In this document: in pieces, positions 50,684 through 62,726 of the stretch
How the letters are laid out: each line of letters starts with the position of its first letter
Numbering within the stretch: position 1 is the stretch's first letter
NCBI GenBank assembly: GCA_028023455.1
Contig: JAQFVV010012418.1
Location: 8,057,244 to 8,121,243, forward strand
Origin: Epiperipatus broadwayi
Lineage: Eukaryota > Onychophora > Udeonychophora > Euonychophora > Peripatidae
Direction of reading: 5' to 3'
Length of the DNA: 64,000 nt
Position numbers and translations under genes: made by a program
The notes under the pieces: generated by a model
Database searches by the model: none
What the model was told of the DNA's origin: nothing
The model's input: only the letters and a program-made list of their open reading frames with translations

Positions 50684-51950
50684 CTACAAAAAATTATATA
50701 CATTAACAGAAAATTTATAAAATGTCTTACTAAGGCAATAAAAATTTAATATTGTATTAATAAAATAAAAAAGATGTTATTTGAAACCAAAAATAATATA
50801 TATATGATAATAATGAAGAAATGTGTTAACATTTAGTTTTTTTTTTCTTACTTACCATATATAAAAACAATCTAATAAACATTTTTTTCCCAACATTTTT
50901 TTCCTTCAGTTAGAATGCAAATAAATAAATCAGTAAGTAGTAATAATAGAGGCTTTTTTTTAATTCAAAAAGTTATAATTCTCAAAATTCATCAGATTAT
51001 AAACAAAAATCCTACTACAATTTAAAAGTTAAACCAAAGACATTCAGTTGACATTTCCAAATCATTTTCATCAAATTCTTAAAGCTATTCTTTTCCTGTC
51101 GGATGTATTAAAATATATATGTGTGTGTGTATTTATAAATAAAGAAAGGAATCAAAAGAAGCTAGGGGCAAAGAGTAAAAAATAGAATCTGATTCGTAAA
51201 ATCTTTGATAGCTGGCAATGATTGAATAGTTAAAAGCAATAAAAATACTATCTGTGCAAATACTTACGATTTTATAATAAACAAATTAATATCTACTACT
51301 ATTACATATAATTTCAATGAAGCTATATTAACCATTTATTTAAAGTTAAACAATATCAAGTCAATGATTACTTCTGATCATATAAATAATGCTAATCCAA
51401 AACAACCTCTTTTTAGATCAGCCAATTACATTGAGATAAAGCAACAAGATGATTTTGGAAGATCATATAAATAACACAGATCCAAAACAACGTACATTGA
51501 AGTAAATCAACATAATTGTAGGTTATTTCCTTCTTTATTTTATGAGCATTTATTTGTGCCTAATAAATGAAATTATCTCACATGTCATCCAGTATTACAT
51601 ATCTGTCCAATTTTTATATTCTTAAAGACTAAAAAATTCTCATTTCTCTTCCCTAATATCTTTTTATCCAATGACATTGTCTAGACCTTTCATTATAAAT
51701 ATTCAGACTGACTGCAGGATAATCCAAAAAGATAAAGCTTTTATATGACTTAAAATTAGTATTGTACATAAAAAATAATCATAATTATAAAACAAACACC
51801 AGAAGGCCTTAAACTCTTCTACACAAAATTAAACATTAATAGTATATAATACTCATTAAAGTTTATGATGTAGATCTATCTTTCAAAGCAACCTTTATTG
51901 TTAAAGATTAAATAAAAGTTTTTTGGGTCTAATTACCCGGATATGATTAC
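50684..51950. other. Intron upstream of the AEARLAAKRAAR exon
   Basis: No gene seen. Two related segments starting GATCATATAAATAA (51376 and 51461, period 85) form a diverged tandem repeat. A short TATATATGTGTGTGTGTATT run lies near 51113. Confidence 0.45.
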
Positions 51951-51989
51951 AAAGCATTCAATATACAAAAACACCAAAGAATTATTAAT

Positions 51990-52680
51990 CTTGTTTACAA
52001 AAGGCCCACTCCAGACAACAATTATGTCCACAAAAGAGTTACTATAAACTTGCCCAATGTGTATCTATACGTGGGTCTACATGGCCCAACCGCCGAGAAG
52101 TTATCCATAGCCCAATAATCACACCTCAGGATCCCAAAGCAAAGGCTCAAGCTTCATCTAAATAGGTAGACAAGTCCAGCATTGTGCCAGCCACCACAAC
52201 AGGCAACAAGGTCCGAGGCCCAAGTCCATAGGACAACAAACCCTTGACCCACGGCCGAGCCATGCAAAGACCATACTGGATACATCTGTCTCCTAGTTTA
52301 ACAGTCCAAATGTGCAGGGACGAATTTGGTCTACCTGCGCAAAATTGGAAAGCCAACATGGGAAAATATAATAAATAACGAGTACAGATCTGCACTGCCC
52401 AAAACCAAGCTATCAAGGAGGCACAGCAGCCCATCAGAAAGGAAAACAGCACAGAAACTTTGACCAGGTACCCTTCCAGCAGGTTTTCAGGTAGCAGCAA
52501 CAACTATCAACAACCTGTAAATTAGACCAGACCCTTAGCAACCGCCCCCCCCACCAGCCCTGAAGGAGAAATGAGGAGTTGCAGACCCATGCCCGCGAAA
52601 TATTGCATTAAAACTCCATCAATGTTACAAAAATTGGGGATGGCCCAAATCAGACCAACTGCCTTACAAATGCTCTAAGT
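51990..52680 (+). pseudogene. GC-richer decayed reading frame, probable mobile-element ORF
   Basis: Over about 690 bp the composition changes to GC-richer, and one plus-strand frame stays open except for four isolated stops. It includes SRQQLCPQKSYYKLAQC, REVIHSPIITPQDPKAKAQA, SPSLTVQMCRDEFGLPAQNW, QAIKEAQQPIRKENSTETLT and KLGMAQIRPTALQML. Isolated point stops in a long frame suggest a once-coding sequence. The Pro/Gln/Ser-rich tail would suit a gag or ORF1 protein, but I recognise no domain. The minus strand also has a 118-codon open stretch (52147-52503) of hydrophobic character, probably its shadow, so the strand is not fully certain. Confidence 0.45.
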
Positions 52681-52798
52681 TTGAAGTTAACTCTTGGAAT
52701 CTAATAATAGTGAGTGCAAATTAACACTAACCTAACAAATAATCCATCAGGGGGTGAAAATGTAAAATAAATTATCTCTTGATCTAAATGCCTGTTAG

Positions 52799-52931
52799 TT
52801 ATCTGCTTTTGTAAACTATTAGGAATTTTAAACTTCTCTCTCGATGTTATAATATACAAAATTAAAAGCGTGTAAAGCGCTTCTCTTTCAGCGCTTCACT
52901 TGCTTTTAATTTTATATATTATCTGCTTTTG
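52799..52931. repeat. Imperfect hairpin flanked by 13-bp direct repeats
   Basis: A hairpin at 52849-52922 pairs AAAATTAAAAGC...AAGCGCT with AGCGCTT...GCTTTTAATTTT around TCTCTTTC (about 21 of 24 pairs). The segment is bracketed by the direct repeat TTATCTGCTTTTG at 52799-52811 and 52919-52931. It may be a small inserted element with its target duplication, or a precursor-like RNA hairpin. Confidence 0.6.
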
Positions 52932-53600
52932 GTAAGAGAACTTAACATATATATAAATTATTGCCTACTTTTTATATAAAATATTACAACAATTTTTTAA
53001 AAAGAGCAATTTAAATAACTTTATTAATTTAAAATAAGCAGGAGGGGAGGGGGCTAGACAATGAATGTTCAAAAAATGAGAGAGAAAAAAAAGTTAGGAA
53101 AAAAAAGAAAGTGCAAGTAGGTAGAAAATAAATAAATAAAGGCAAGAGAACTATTATATATCTTTGACAAATTCCTACCACAACCTAAGAAGAAAACAAA
53201 ATAAGAAAAATCAATACAGGAAAAATGTAAATAATATAATTGCTAAATTCTCTCAGGATTCAATAAACAATTTACAAATTACTTCATATATCACATCTGT
53301 CAAGCTAAAATACAACAACAACAACAAAAAATAATAAAGGAGAATCATTTATAGTGCCCAATGCTTACATAAGAAGTTTATAATTTGGTAATTTAAAAAC
53401 AATAGTAATCAAGTCTTTAGACAAATTAAAAATATATCATGGACTACTAAGATTAAGATATGATAATACATTAAAATGAAATTTGTAATGCACAAACTTT
53501 ATGTTTATTATTAAAAACATTTGACAAAATGATTTATCTATTATTTAAAGAACATTAGGTTTTAAAATCATCTGTTTGTTCATTAAAATTTATTCATGTA
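52932..53600. other. Intron, no gene seen
   Basis: AT-rich, with a purine-rich stretch at 53035-53110. Nothing recognised. Confidence 0.4.
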
Positions 53601-53603
53601 TTG

Positions 53604-53740
53604 AAGTAGTCGGATCTGAGTTCGATCCTAGCTTCATGACATCTAGCCATAAGCCCACTTCAAACCCTAGTACTAACCTTAAATTTCCGATGCAATAGGG
53701 GCTTTATACGTTCAATCCACACTGATTATACAAATAATTA
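53604..53740 (+). mobile_element. Possible truncated tRNA-derived SINE
   Basis: GAGTTCGATCCTAG (about 53620-53633) matches a polymerase III B box (GGTTCGANTCC type). It is followed by a GC-richer body (ATCTAGCCATAAGCCCACTT and on). No A box is visible upstream at the right distance and no cloverleaf can be drawn, so this is at most a 5'-truncated SINE. Confidence 0.35.
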
Positions 53741-54089
53741 GTTTCAGATTTAAATTGATCAATTCTATTAATAAATTCATGATAGAATTATTCATGAATT
53801 TATATATTATAACTGCGTGGATTGTGCGTATATATTTGTAAATATTTAAATATATATAATTGTTTAAAAGTTTCATTGTGTCGGGAATGTTTGATTTTAT
53901 TTTTAAATAAGTTGTTAAAGTTTAATGATTAAAAGCTACATTCTTTCGATAAGCTTTCAGATTTTCCCTTTTCAAAAACAACAGTTAAAGTTTTATTAAT
54001 TAGAAAAAAGATAAGGATTTCCTAATTAAAATCATTTTCTGATTTTAAGAATTCATTTTCTAATTAGAAAATGAATTCAAGATAATGAG

Positions 54090-56160
54090 TTTGAAAGCCT
54101 TATCGAAGGAATGGATCTAAAAACAACCAATGTATCTAAAAACATTGATAATGAAAGAAGTGCTAGCCTGAGGGCATCAGAGAGGACAGGATATATAGCT
54201 CTGAAAAGTTTGGAAAAGCAAGAAGCCATCTTTGTTGTAGAAAAGTGCAGTCAACTCTGTAAATTATAAAATTAAATAGTGTTTCGATCATGGTGAAGGG
54301 CTAAAACGTCAGGAATCTGGCTATTTGTTCCTGAAGTCCCCTAAAAATCTTCAAAGAAGCTGCTGAATCTTTTCCGGACCAATCAAATTATAAAAAGCCA
54401 CTAAAATGCTGTTCAAGTAACCGACTAAATGCATGCCTATGTTTTTACCAACCTGGACGTGTAAACTAAGAACCAGCCCCGGAAGAATTGAGTAATATGT
54501 TTCCAAATGAACCTTAATCTTTCTGGCCAGTTTCGAACTTTACTTTACACTCCCTTTTAGAGCTCTTTTATTCTTTAATGTAATAATCTTTATAAAACCT
54601 TTTATTCATGCTACTGTAAACTTATATCGTAATTCTCTCAACCTCTAGTCTTTAAACTTTCTCTTTTCTTACTTGGCGCTTCATTTATTATATTATATAT
54701 ATATATTTGTGTGCTTTATTAATGTCGTTTATTTTTAATTATATGCCAATAATCTTTCAACTCGATGAGCTCCTTTGTTCTATTTGCCTCACGCAAATAA
54801 TATAATATTAATTCTAATAGTAGTTCTCGCCCATTAGAACTAAATTTATAAGTTCTATCAATTATCGAGTCAAAAGAAATTATTACATGTTTACTATTTT
54901 TATAATTGGCTAATAATAAATTATTAGCTCCGTTTCCAATCTATGCCCCAGCTATTTTCTCATGTTTACCAATATGTATTTATTCCTATATATAATCTTA
55001 AAATGTTTTCTGCAAAAGGGTTGATAAAGGAATCAACTAAATATACTCTAATTCAAATTTCAGTTAATTGCTATTTAGATTCAGGAAGGGCACGATGATT
55101 GGGGCATAATTAATATGATTTGCAAATACTTTAAAATGGTTTTCGTTAAAAGTTTGTTTGACTTTAATTAATTGATCAAGTCATCATGTAGAGCATTCTA
55201 TATGGGTTTTAGTATTCAAACTATGACTATCAAGTCATCATCTTCAAACGTGGCTGACGTAGGGCAATCTTCCGCTCCGTTAGGCTGGTCGGTGATCATA
55301 TTTCTCCTGTTCATATTAGTCAAAGGGCATAAGACTTGTCAGACGCAAGCTGCCATAGGACTTCGATTATCGACTAGCTATTATCTTTCAATTTCATTTT
55401 ATAGCTCATAATTCGTCAGCACCATTGCCTATCTGTTCCAGTAAAGCCCGCTCTGATGCTCGTAATTCGTGATGAAGTGATTTAAATTAAAGTCCAACAA
55501 ATTCTCCATTTTATAAGTTTTCTAATAAAAATTAAAGTTATGCCCTAAAATACGTATCTTGCTCTTCATGAATGGATTTGCGAATGTGAAAATTAATATC
55601 ACATTCTTTCGTATAAAATTAGAGTAAAAATTTCCTTTACTAATGAATATCTTTATCTGCCTTTTATTTTCTTGTTGGGGGCATAGACATAGACTTTCAA
55701 TATTACGTAATACTCATTGGCATATAATAAGGACCGCTACTCTTATTATAATTCTAAACTATATTAAAGGCTAGAGGTGAGTAATATAATCTATTATCTT
55801 ATTCAACCAAACAAATTATTATTATTAAATATTTTCTAAACACACTTGGTTTCTTAGTTCATAATTCTTTTATAATTATTTTAATGTTAATACTCACTGT
55901 CTGTGTTGGCAACCCGAACATATACATATGATTCGATTTAAAATCATTTTTAGTCAGTTTATTATCAGATATTAATGTCAGTTCAGGTGTCTCTGATCCT
56001 CACCAACCGTTGAGCTAGTTTCTTGGCGCATAGCACTGTGCCATCTATTTAGATTTCTACTAATCTGAGCTGTTGAGTTGGGTTTGAATTCAGTTTTGGT
56101 TCAACTGAGTTTGGATCCGACTTGCAGTTTAGGTGGTGGGTTTTTTGACTGGTACAGTAT
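54090..56160 (+). mobile_element. Possible LTR with primer binding site (remnant)
   Basis: This block is less AT-rich than its flanks. At 55907-55920 TGGCAACCCGAACA resembles a retroelement primer binding site (compare TGGCGCCCGAACA, complementary to tRNA-Lys 3' ends). Just before it, TACTCA followed by CTGTCTGTGT could be an LTR end. The sequence beyond (55920-56160) would be the start of an internal region, but no gag is seen and no second LTR lies in the window. The ORF at 55172-55411 shows no domain. Confidence 0.3.
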
Positions 56161-56639
56161 ACAGCTACTTCATTAGGGAATGAAAGAAATCACTATTCAG
56201 AGTGAAAAATTGAAGGCACTTGAAATGATAACTGATGTTAAAAAGAATGTATACTTGTTCCAATTTTTTCATTTTTATGACAAGGGTCATTTGCAATAAA
56301 ACAAAAATCAAGATGTGATAACTTAAAAGGCTGAAACCTCTGACATATGTGCCTTAAATATGCTTAAATGACAGTCAATCAGATAGTAATAATGACTGCA
56401 CATGGAATGTAGTTTGATGATGAGTTTTTAATTTGAAAATAATTAAAAGCTAAAACAAAAATTTCATTTTCTTGACTTATATATTACAGTAAACTGATGA
56501 CTACCACACATACAAAAGATGATGTATAGAATATTATTAAAGTTTTGAAACTTTGGTTTAATAATTAATGCTTCATAAAATTAAGACTTTTATCAGAAAG
56601 TGATGGAAAAAAAATTGTCAGTATTAGTTTATATAATTA

Positions 56640-56935
56640 TCAATTTGAGAATATGAATCAATTGAAATATATTGGTAGCTGATTTAGCTACTTAAAAAAT
56701 AGGGTTTTTATCAATAATAAAACTACTGTAACTAAATTAATTACCTATGAATCAGCTATTTTGACCAATTTATTATTTGGAAGTAAGATATGGACCTCTA
56801 ATCATGAAATGTAACGACATTACAAAATTTTCATTTAAGGATATTATGATACTAATATAAAGGCATATCTTCAAATAGGGCAAGTAAAACAGACCCAAAT
56901 ATTATTTCAAAGACACTTATTATTTTCATTCAAAA
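56640..56935 (+). pseudogene. LINE reverse-transcriptase C-terminal fragment
   Basis: The plus strand reads QLKYIGS-stop-FSYLKNRVFIN, then KTTVTKLITYESAILTNLLF, GSKIWTSN, and IKAYLQIGQVKQTQILFQR. This follows the family pattern F.YLGS.......I..R......LLYG.E.W.......H....R..L....W.D......VL of the region after the reverse transcriptase palm in non-LTR elements. Several stops are present. The 5' portion is not recognisable in 56160-56640. Confidence 0.7.
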
Positions 56936-56999
56936 GATTTAGATGAAAATAGAATATAATGGAAAACTTACAACTAAGCAAAATGTTGAAGTCTTTTGA

Positions 57000-58082
57000 A
57001 AATAAATTGTCCCCAGAATAAGAATAAAAATATCACAATATTTTAAATGAAAAAAAAAATGAAAAAGATTAAATGGATTGATTGCTACAATCATGGTAAA
57101 ATTCATTTTAACATTTTATGTCTTTAATTGTTGCTGCTATCCTGAAATTAGAATGACCAGAATTATTTACATGACTGCTATTAATGTGATTTCTTCAATC
57201 TCATGTTTGGATGTATTTATATATTGTATTACTTTTTTTTTTTATGTGGATGTTTTCTAGATTAAATAAAAAAGTTATTTAATCTGAATTTATGCTAATC
57301 ACCATCATAATTTACTCCAGATAACAGAAATTTTTAAATTACAGAAATCCTTAAAGTTTTTAATTATTTTTATGTATGGATGTAAATTAGGCTTTACCTC
57401 CACAGCTTATTTGAAGAGTTTCCAAAAAGATATTTAAAAAAAAATCTTATTCTTAAATGCATATCAGTTTTATTCATGAAGTTTCACTTTTAACAACCTT
57501 TATGCTAATTCCTTTCAGTATTACATTTTGTTCAACTTCCACTCAACCCCTTCACCTTTTATTTATTTTTATTACTTTGCATATTCTGAGAACTTTAAAA
57601 TTGTGTCTTAGACATAAAACATAGAATATTTTAATTATCACAACCATTATTTGAACAGAATATCTAATAACATATCACTGAATACAGTTTATGTTTATCT
57701 AATAAAGATAAATTAAAAAAAATAAAAATAAATAGATATTCCTGTCAATCAAAATAAAGTTATAACTATACATAGATGCATATGAAAAAGTATTTACTAG
57801 TATTTTTTTTCTTTTTTAAATTTAATCTATAAAAGAATAGTTTTCAATAGGAAAAGACAAGTTAGATTATTATATGTGATCTATTGAAAACTGTATTATG
57901 TTACTAAGAATGGTGCTAGTTACATGTATATACTAATTATAGATGGAATTACCATCCACATATTAGTGCAGACAAGAAAAAGCTAATTGATAAGTTTCTT
58001 TTTTTTTTTCACACACACAAAAAATCTAAAACATGAAAATAATATACAGGAATTTAGTTAAACTAGAAACTTGAAAATAATA
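57000..58082. other. Intron, no gene seen
   Basis: AT-rich. The ORF at 57078-57260 is low-complexity and hydrophobic with no domain. Confidence 0.4.
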
Positions 58083-58533
58083 CCTTTAGTGAATAAACAA
58101 TGATTGAAATACAATTATTATCAATAAGTGTGATTAATGCAAACATTCAGTGAGAAATTTTATTAATGATCAAGACAATTTAATTGGTTTAATGGAGACA
58201 AAGCAAAAAAAAAATATGAAAATAATATAATTTACTTACAAAAAAAAAATATTTTTATTGAATAAACAATGACTGAAAAACAAATATTGTCAATAAATGC
58301 AATGAATAAACCTATTACACATGAAATTAAATTAGCAATGATGGCAAACCCTAATTAATGATACACACTGAAAATATTTGCTTTTCAATCACTGTTTGTT
58401 TACTGAATAAATTAATTTAAGATTTTTGAAAACATATGCTTTTCATGTTTTCGTGCATTATAAATTTACTGAATATTTGCATTGATTAAATTTACTGAAA
58501 TATTTATTTTTAAATTATTGTTTATTCAATAAA
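58083..58533. repeat. Older inverted-repeat element beside the large foldback
   Basis: CTTTAGTGAATAAACAATGA at 58083 and CTTTATTGAATAAACAATAA, the reverse complement of the sequence ending at 58533, are ends of inverted arms of about 75 bp with further inner matches (GATTAATGCAAA, ATTCAGT). A second forward copy of the motif occurs at about 58252-58320. The 4.3-kb foldback starts immediately to the right. Confidence 0.6.
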
Positions 58534-58959
58534 GATATTACGGTGCTGATTTAGTATGCGCTCACGGCCGCCATTTTGAATTACAAGAACCACCCAAACC
58601 ATGCTGAAACATCCAACCGATAAATGACATCGCTCAAAATGGCCATTTTCGTAGGGAAAAAAAAAAAAAAATCGGAATTTTCATATTAGTCAATCACGTG
58701 ATTAAAATATTAAAACACAAAAATAGCAATTTTAATAAATAAATAAAATCACATGATTAAAATATTAAAACACAAAATCGTATATGCCAAAACATTATAA
58801 CTTATAAAATCTGAATGCTAAAAATGGTAAAAAATAATGATGAAAAGATTTTAAGCAATAATTATATTTTCATTCACTTATAGAAATGGAATCACGAGAC
58901 CAAAAAGGCGGTAAAGATCTTGAATACACATTATCTACATCAATCTTTTTAAAAAAAAT

Positions 58960-59425
58960 CATAAATGCTATAAATCCAAGCATTGATAGCAAATCTCAAA
59001 CGCTATAAATCTGAGCATTGTAATAGCAAATCTCAAAAAATTAAAAACGCTATAAACCTAAGCATTGTAATAGCAAATCTCAAAAATTAAAAATGCTATA
59101 AATCTAAGCATTGTAATAGCAAATCTCAAAAAATCAAAAATGCTATAAATCCAAGCATTGATAGCAAATCTCAAAAAATTAAAAACGCTATAAATCTAAG
59201 CATTGTAATAGCAAATCTCAAAAAATCAAAAATGCTATAAATCCAAGCATTGATAGCAAATCTCAAAAAATTAAAAACACTATAAATCTAAGCATTCCAA
59301 GCATTGATAGCAAATCTCAAAAAATTAAAAACGCTATAAATCTAAGCATTGTAATAGTAAATCTCAAAAAATCAAAAACACTATAAATCCAAGCAGTGTA
59401 ATAGTAAATCTCAAAAAATTAACGT
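58960..59425. repeat. Tandem array in left arm of the foldback
   Basis: About eleven copies of a 35-42 bp unit: AATGCTATAAATCCAAGCAT, then TG(TAA)TAGCAAATCTCAAAAAA. Each unit contains AATGCT and AGCATT, a small inverted repeat. Units differ by presence or absence of TAA and by a few substitutions. Confidence 0.9.
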
Positions 59426-61904
59426 ATCTTACGGCCTTTAAAAATAAATCATAAATGCTATTTGCAAAAAGAAAGCTTATTCCTGTCTTCAACAGTATAT
59501 ACTAAATCAGTATTTTAAAAAACAATATTTAAAAACTATAATGCTATAAATCAGACATTGTAACGTAACATTAAACAGCCTAAAATGCTACAATGGAAAA
59601 AAGTGCGGGAAAAGAAAAAAAAGCAAAAGAAGAAGCTAATATTGAAAATTAAAAAAAATTACACAATCCTTTAAAATAAATCAAAAACGGTAATTTATAG
59701 AGTGATAATCAAACATTGTAATTGTAAATCTCAAAAAAATTAACTTATGTTAAGGCATTTTTTTAAAAAAAATCGTAAATGATATTTACAAAAACCCTTT
59801 AAAATATAGCGATCACTAGAAAAATAATAAATGCTATATTAAAAAGCTCAGTCCGGTCTAGCAACGCTATATACTAAATCAGTATTATAATTTTAAAAAA
59901 ACAATATTTAAAAACTATAATGCTATAAATCAAGCATTGGGTTGTAATGTCACATTAAATAGCCAAAGGTTATACTATGGAAAAAAAGTGCGGGAAAAGA
60001 AGAGGAGGTGAACATTGAAAATTAAAAAATACTTTAAGATAAACCAAAAATGCTAATGTATATAGTGATGAAAATCAAATATTGCAATCGTAAATCTCAA
60101 AAAATTAACGTGTGTTAAGGCATTTTTTAAAAAGTCGGAAGAGCTAAATATATATACATAGTGATAATTAGAAAAAATGATAAATGCTTCTATCAAGATT
60201 ACTCCGGTCTTTCAACAGTATATACTAAATCTCAAAAATCAGTATTATAATTTTAAAAATTAAATTGGTAAATGTGAAATGGCGGGAACACCCATCACTT
60301 TCAACACTATCAACAAATAAAAAACCCTAATTAACTTATTTTTAAAAATATAATATTTTACATTTGGCTTTGGGATTATCCCTCTAACTAAGAGTTATAA
60401 TAATGAATCACAAATCTGAATAATAGACAGCATTTATTTAAGTAATTTTTTACCAATATTTTAAGAATTTTAAAAAAATTACCAACATTCTCAATCGGAT
60501 GGATGGTGTCGCTCAGGCTAAATTTGGTTTTAGGTTTATTACTGTAAAGAAGATGCCAGTAAAATTAATTTATTCAGGAAATATCGTAGCTTGATATGGT
60601 CTCTTTCAAATTTATTTTTAAAACTGTGTATTTAAGTCTCACACAAATAACAGCAGGTATGTATGACGTAAGATAATTTCCAAGAATTAGAGTTTAGGAT
60701 GGGCCTTTGTCTTACTAAGATAAAAGTGTTAAGTTAAACTTTCAAATTTAAAAAAACAACAACTGTAAACCAGCTAATGGACTTTTATGCTTATAAATTT
60801 TTAGCCCTCTTTTGCATTTGATGACTAGTTAGGCTTGAGGCATAAACGTCCATTAGCTGGTTTACAGTTGCTTTTTTTTAAATTTGAAAGTTTAACTTAA
60901 CACTTTTATCTTAGTAAGAGAAAGGCCCATCCCAAACTCTAATTCTTGGAAATTATCTTACGTCATACATACCTGCTGTTATTTGTGTGAGACTTAAATA
61001 CACAGTTTTAAAAATAAATTTGAAAGAGACCATATCAAGCTACGATATTTCCTGAATAAATTAATTTTACTGGCATCTTCTTTACAGTAATAAACCTAAA
61101 ACCAAATTTAGCCTGAGCGACACCATCCATCTGATTGAGAATGTTGGTAATTTTTTAAAATTCTTAAAATATTGGTAAAAAATTACTTAAATAAATGCTA
61201 ACTGTCTATTATTCAGATTTGTGATTCATTATTATAACTCTTAGTTAGAGGGATAATCCCAAAGCCAAATGTAAAATATTATATTTTTAAAAATAAGTTA
61301 ATTAGGTTTTTTATTTGTTGATAGTGTTGAAAGTGATGGGTGTTCCCGCCATTTCACATTTACCAATTTAATTTTTTAAAATTATAATACTGATTTTTGA
61401 GATTTAGTATATACTGTTGAAAGACCGGAGTAATCTTGATAGAAGCATTTATCATTTTTCTAATTATCACTATGTATATATATTTAGGTTTTACGACTTT
61501 TTTAAAAAATGCCTTAACACACGTTAATTTTTTGAGATTTACGATTGCAATATTTGATTTTCATCACTATATACATTAGCATTTTTGGTTTATCTTAAAG
61601 TATTTTTTAATTTTCAATGTTCACCTCCTCTTCTTTTCCCGCACTTTTTTTCCATAGTATAACCTTTGGCTATTTAATGTGACATTACAACCCAATGTTT
61701 GATTTATAGCATTATAGTTTTTAAATATTGTTTTTTTAAAATTATAATACTGATTTAGTATATAGCGTTGCTAGACCGGACTGAGCTTTTTAAAATAGCA
61801 TTTATTATTTTTCTAGTGATCGCTATATTTTAAAGGGTTTTTGTAAATATCATTTACGATTTTTTTTAAAAAAATGCCTTAACATAAGTTAATTTTTTTG
61901 AGAT

Positions 61905-62362
61905 TTACAATTACAATGCTTAGATTTATAGCGTTTTTAATTTTTTGAGATTTGCTATCAATGCTTGGAATGCTTAGATTTATAGTGTTTTTAATTTTTT
62001 GAGATTTGCTATCAATGCTTGGATTTATAGCATTTTTGATTTTTTGAGATTTGCTATTACAATGCTTAGATTTATAGCGTTTTTAATTTTTTGAGACTTG
62101 CTATCAATGCTTGGATTTATAGCATTTTTGATTTTTTGAGATTTGCTATTACAATGCTTGGATTTATAGTGTTTTTGATTTTTTAATTTTTTGAGATTTG
62201 CTATTACAATGCTTGGATTTATAGCATTTTTAATTTTTTGAGATTTGCTATTACAATGCTTAGGTTTATAGCGTTTTTAATTTTTTGAGATGTGCTATTA
62301 CAATGCTCAGATTTATAGCGTTTGAGATTTGCTATCAATGCTTGGATTTATAGCATTTATGA
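61905..62362. repeat. Tandem array in right arm of the foldback
   Basis: Reverse-complement counterpart of the array at 58960-59425, with a similar number of units but a different order of variants, for example a TTTTTAATTTTTTGAGA junction and one GATGTGC variant near 62290. The arrays have changed independently since the arms formed. Confidence 0.9.
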
Positions 62363-62565
62363 TTTTTTTTAAAAAGATTGATGTAGATAACGTGTATTCA
62401 AGATCTTTACCGCCTTTTTGGTCTCGTGATTCCATTTCTATAAGTGAATGAAAATATAATTATTGCTTAAAATCTTTTCATCATTATTTTTTACCATTTT
62501 TAGCATTCAGATTTTATAAGTTATAATCTTTTGGCATATACGATTTTGTGTTTTAATATTTTAAT

Positions 62566-62726
62566 CACGTGATTTTATTTATTTATTAAAATTGCTATTT
62601 TTGTGTTTTAATATTTTAATCACGTGATTTTTTTATGAAAATTGTGATTTTTGTGTTTTAATATTTTAATCACGTGATTTTTTAATGTAAATTAAGATTT
62701 TTATGTTTTACCGTTTTAATCACGTG
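62566..62726. repeat. CACGTG-containing repeat in right arm
   Basis: Four CACGTG sites (62566, 62621, 62681, 62721), each in a TTTTAATCACGTGATT context within units of 40-60 bp that also carry TTTTGTGTTTTAATATTTTA. The left arm has only two counterparts (58695, and a mutated CACATG at 58750). Confidence 0.9.

Noticed and set aside
52147-52503. 118-codon minus-strand ORF
   Set aside because: It has no ATG at its stated start (a TTG), no recognisable domain, and it overlaps a longer lightly broken plus-strand frame; it is most likely a shadow.
53604-53680. Possible tRNA gene
   Set aside because: Only a B-box-like motif is present; no acceptor stem, anticodon arm or A box can be drawn.
58960-59425. 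Regularly spaced 35-42 bp repeats resembling a CRISPR array
   Set aside because: The units abut without unique spacers, vary in length, occur in mirror image in the other arm, and lie in an animal intron inside a foldback element.
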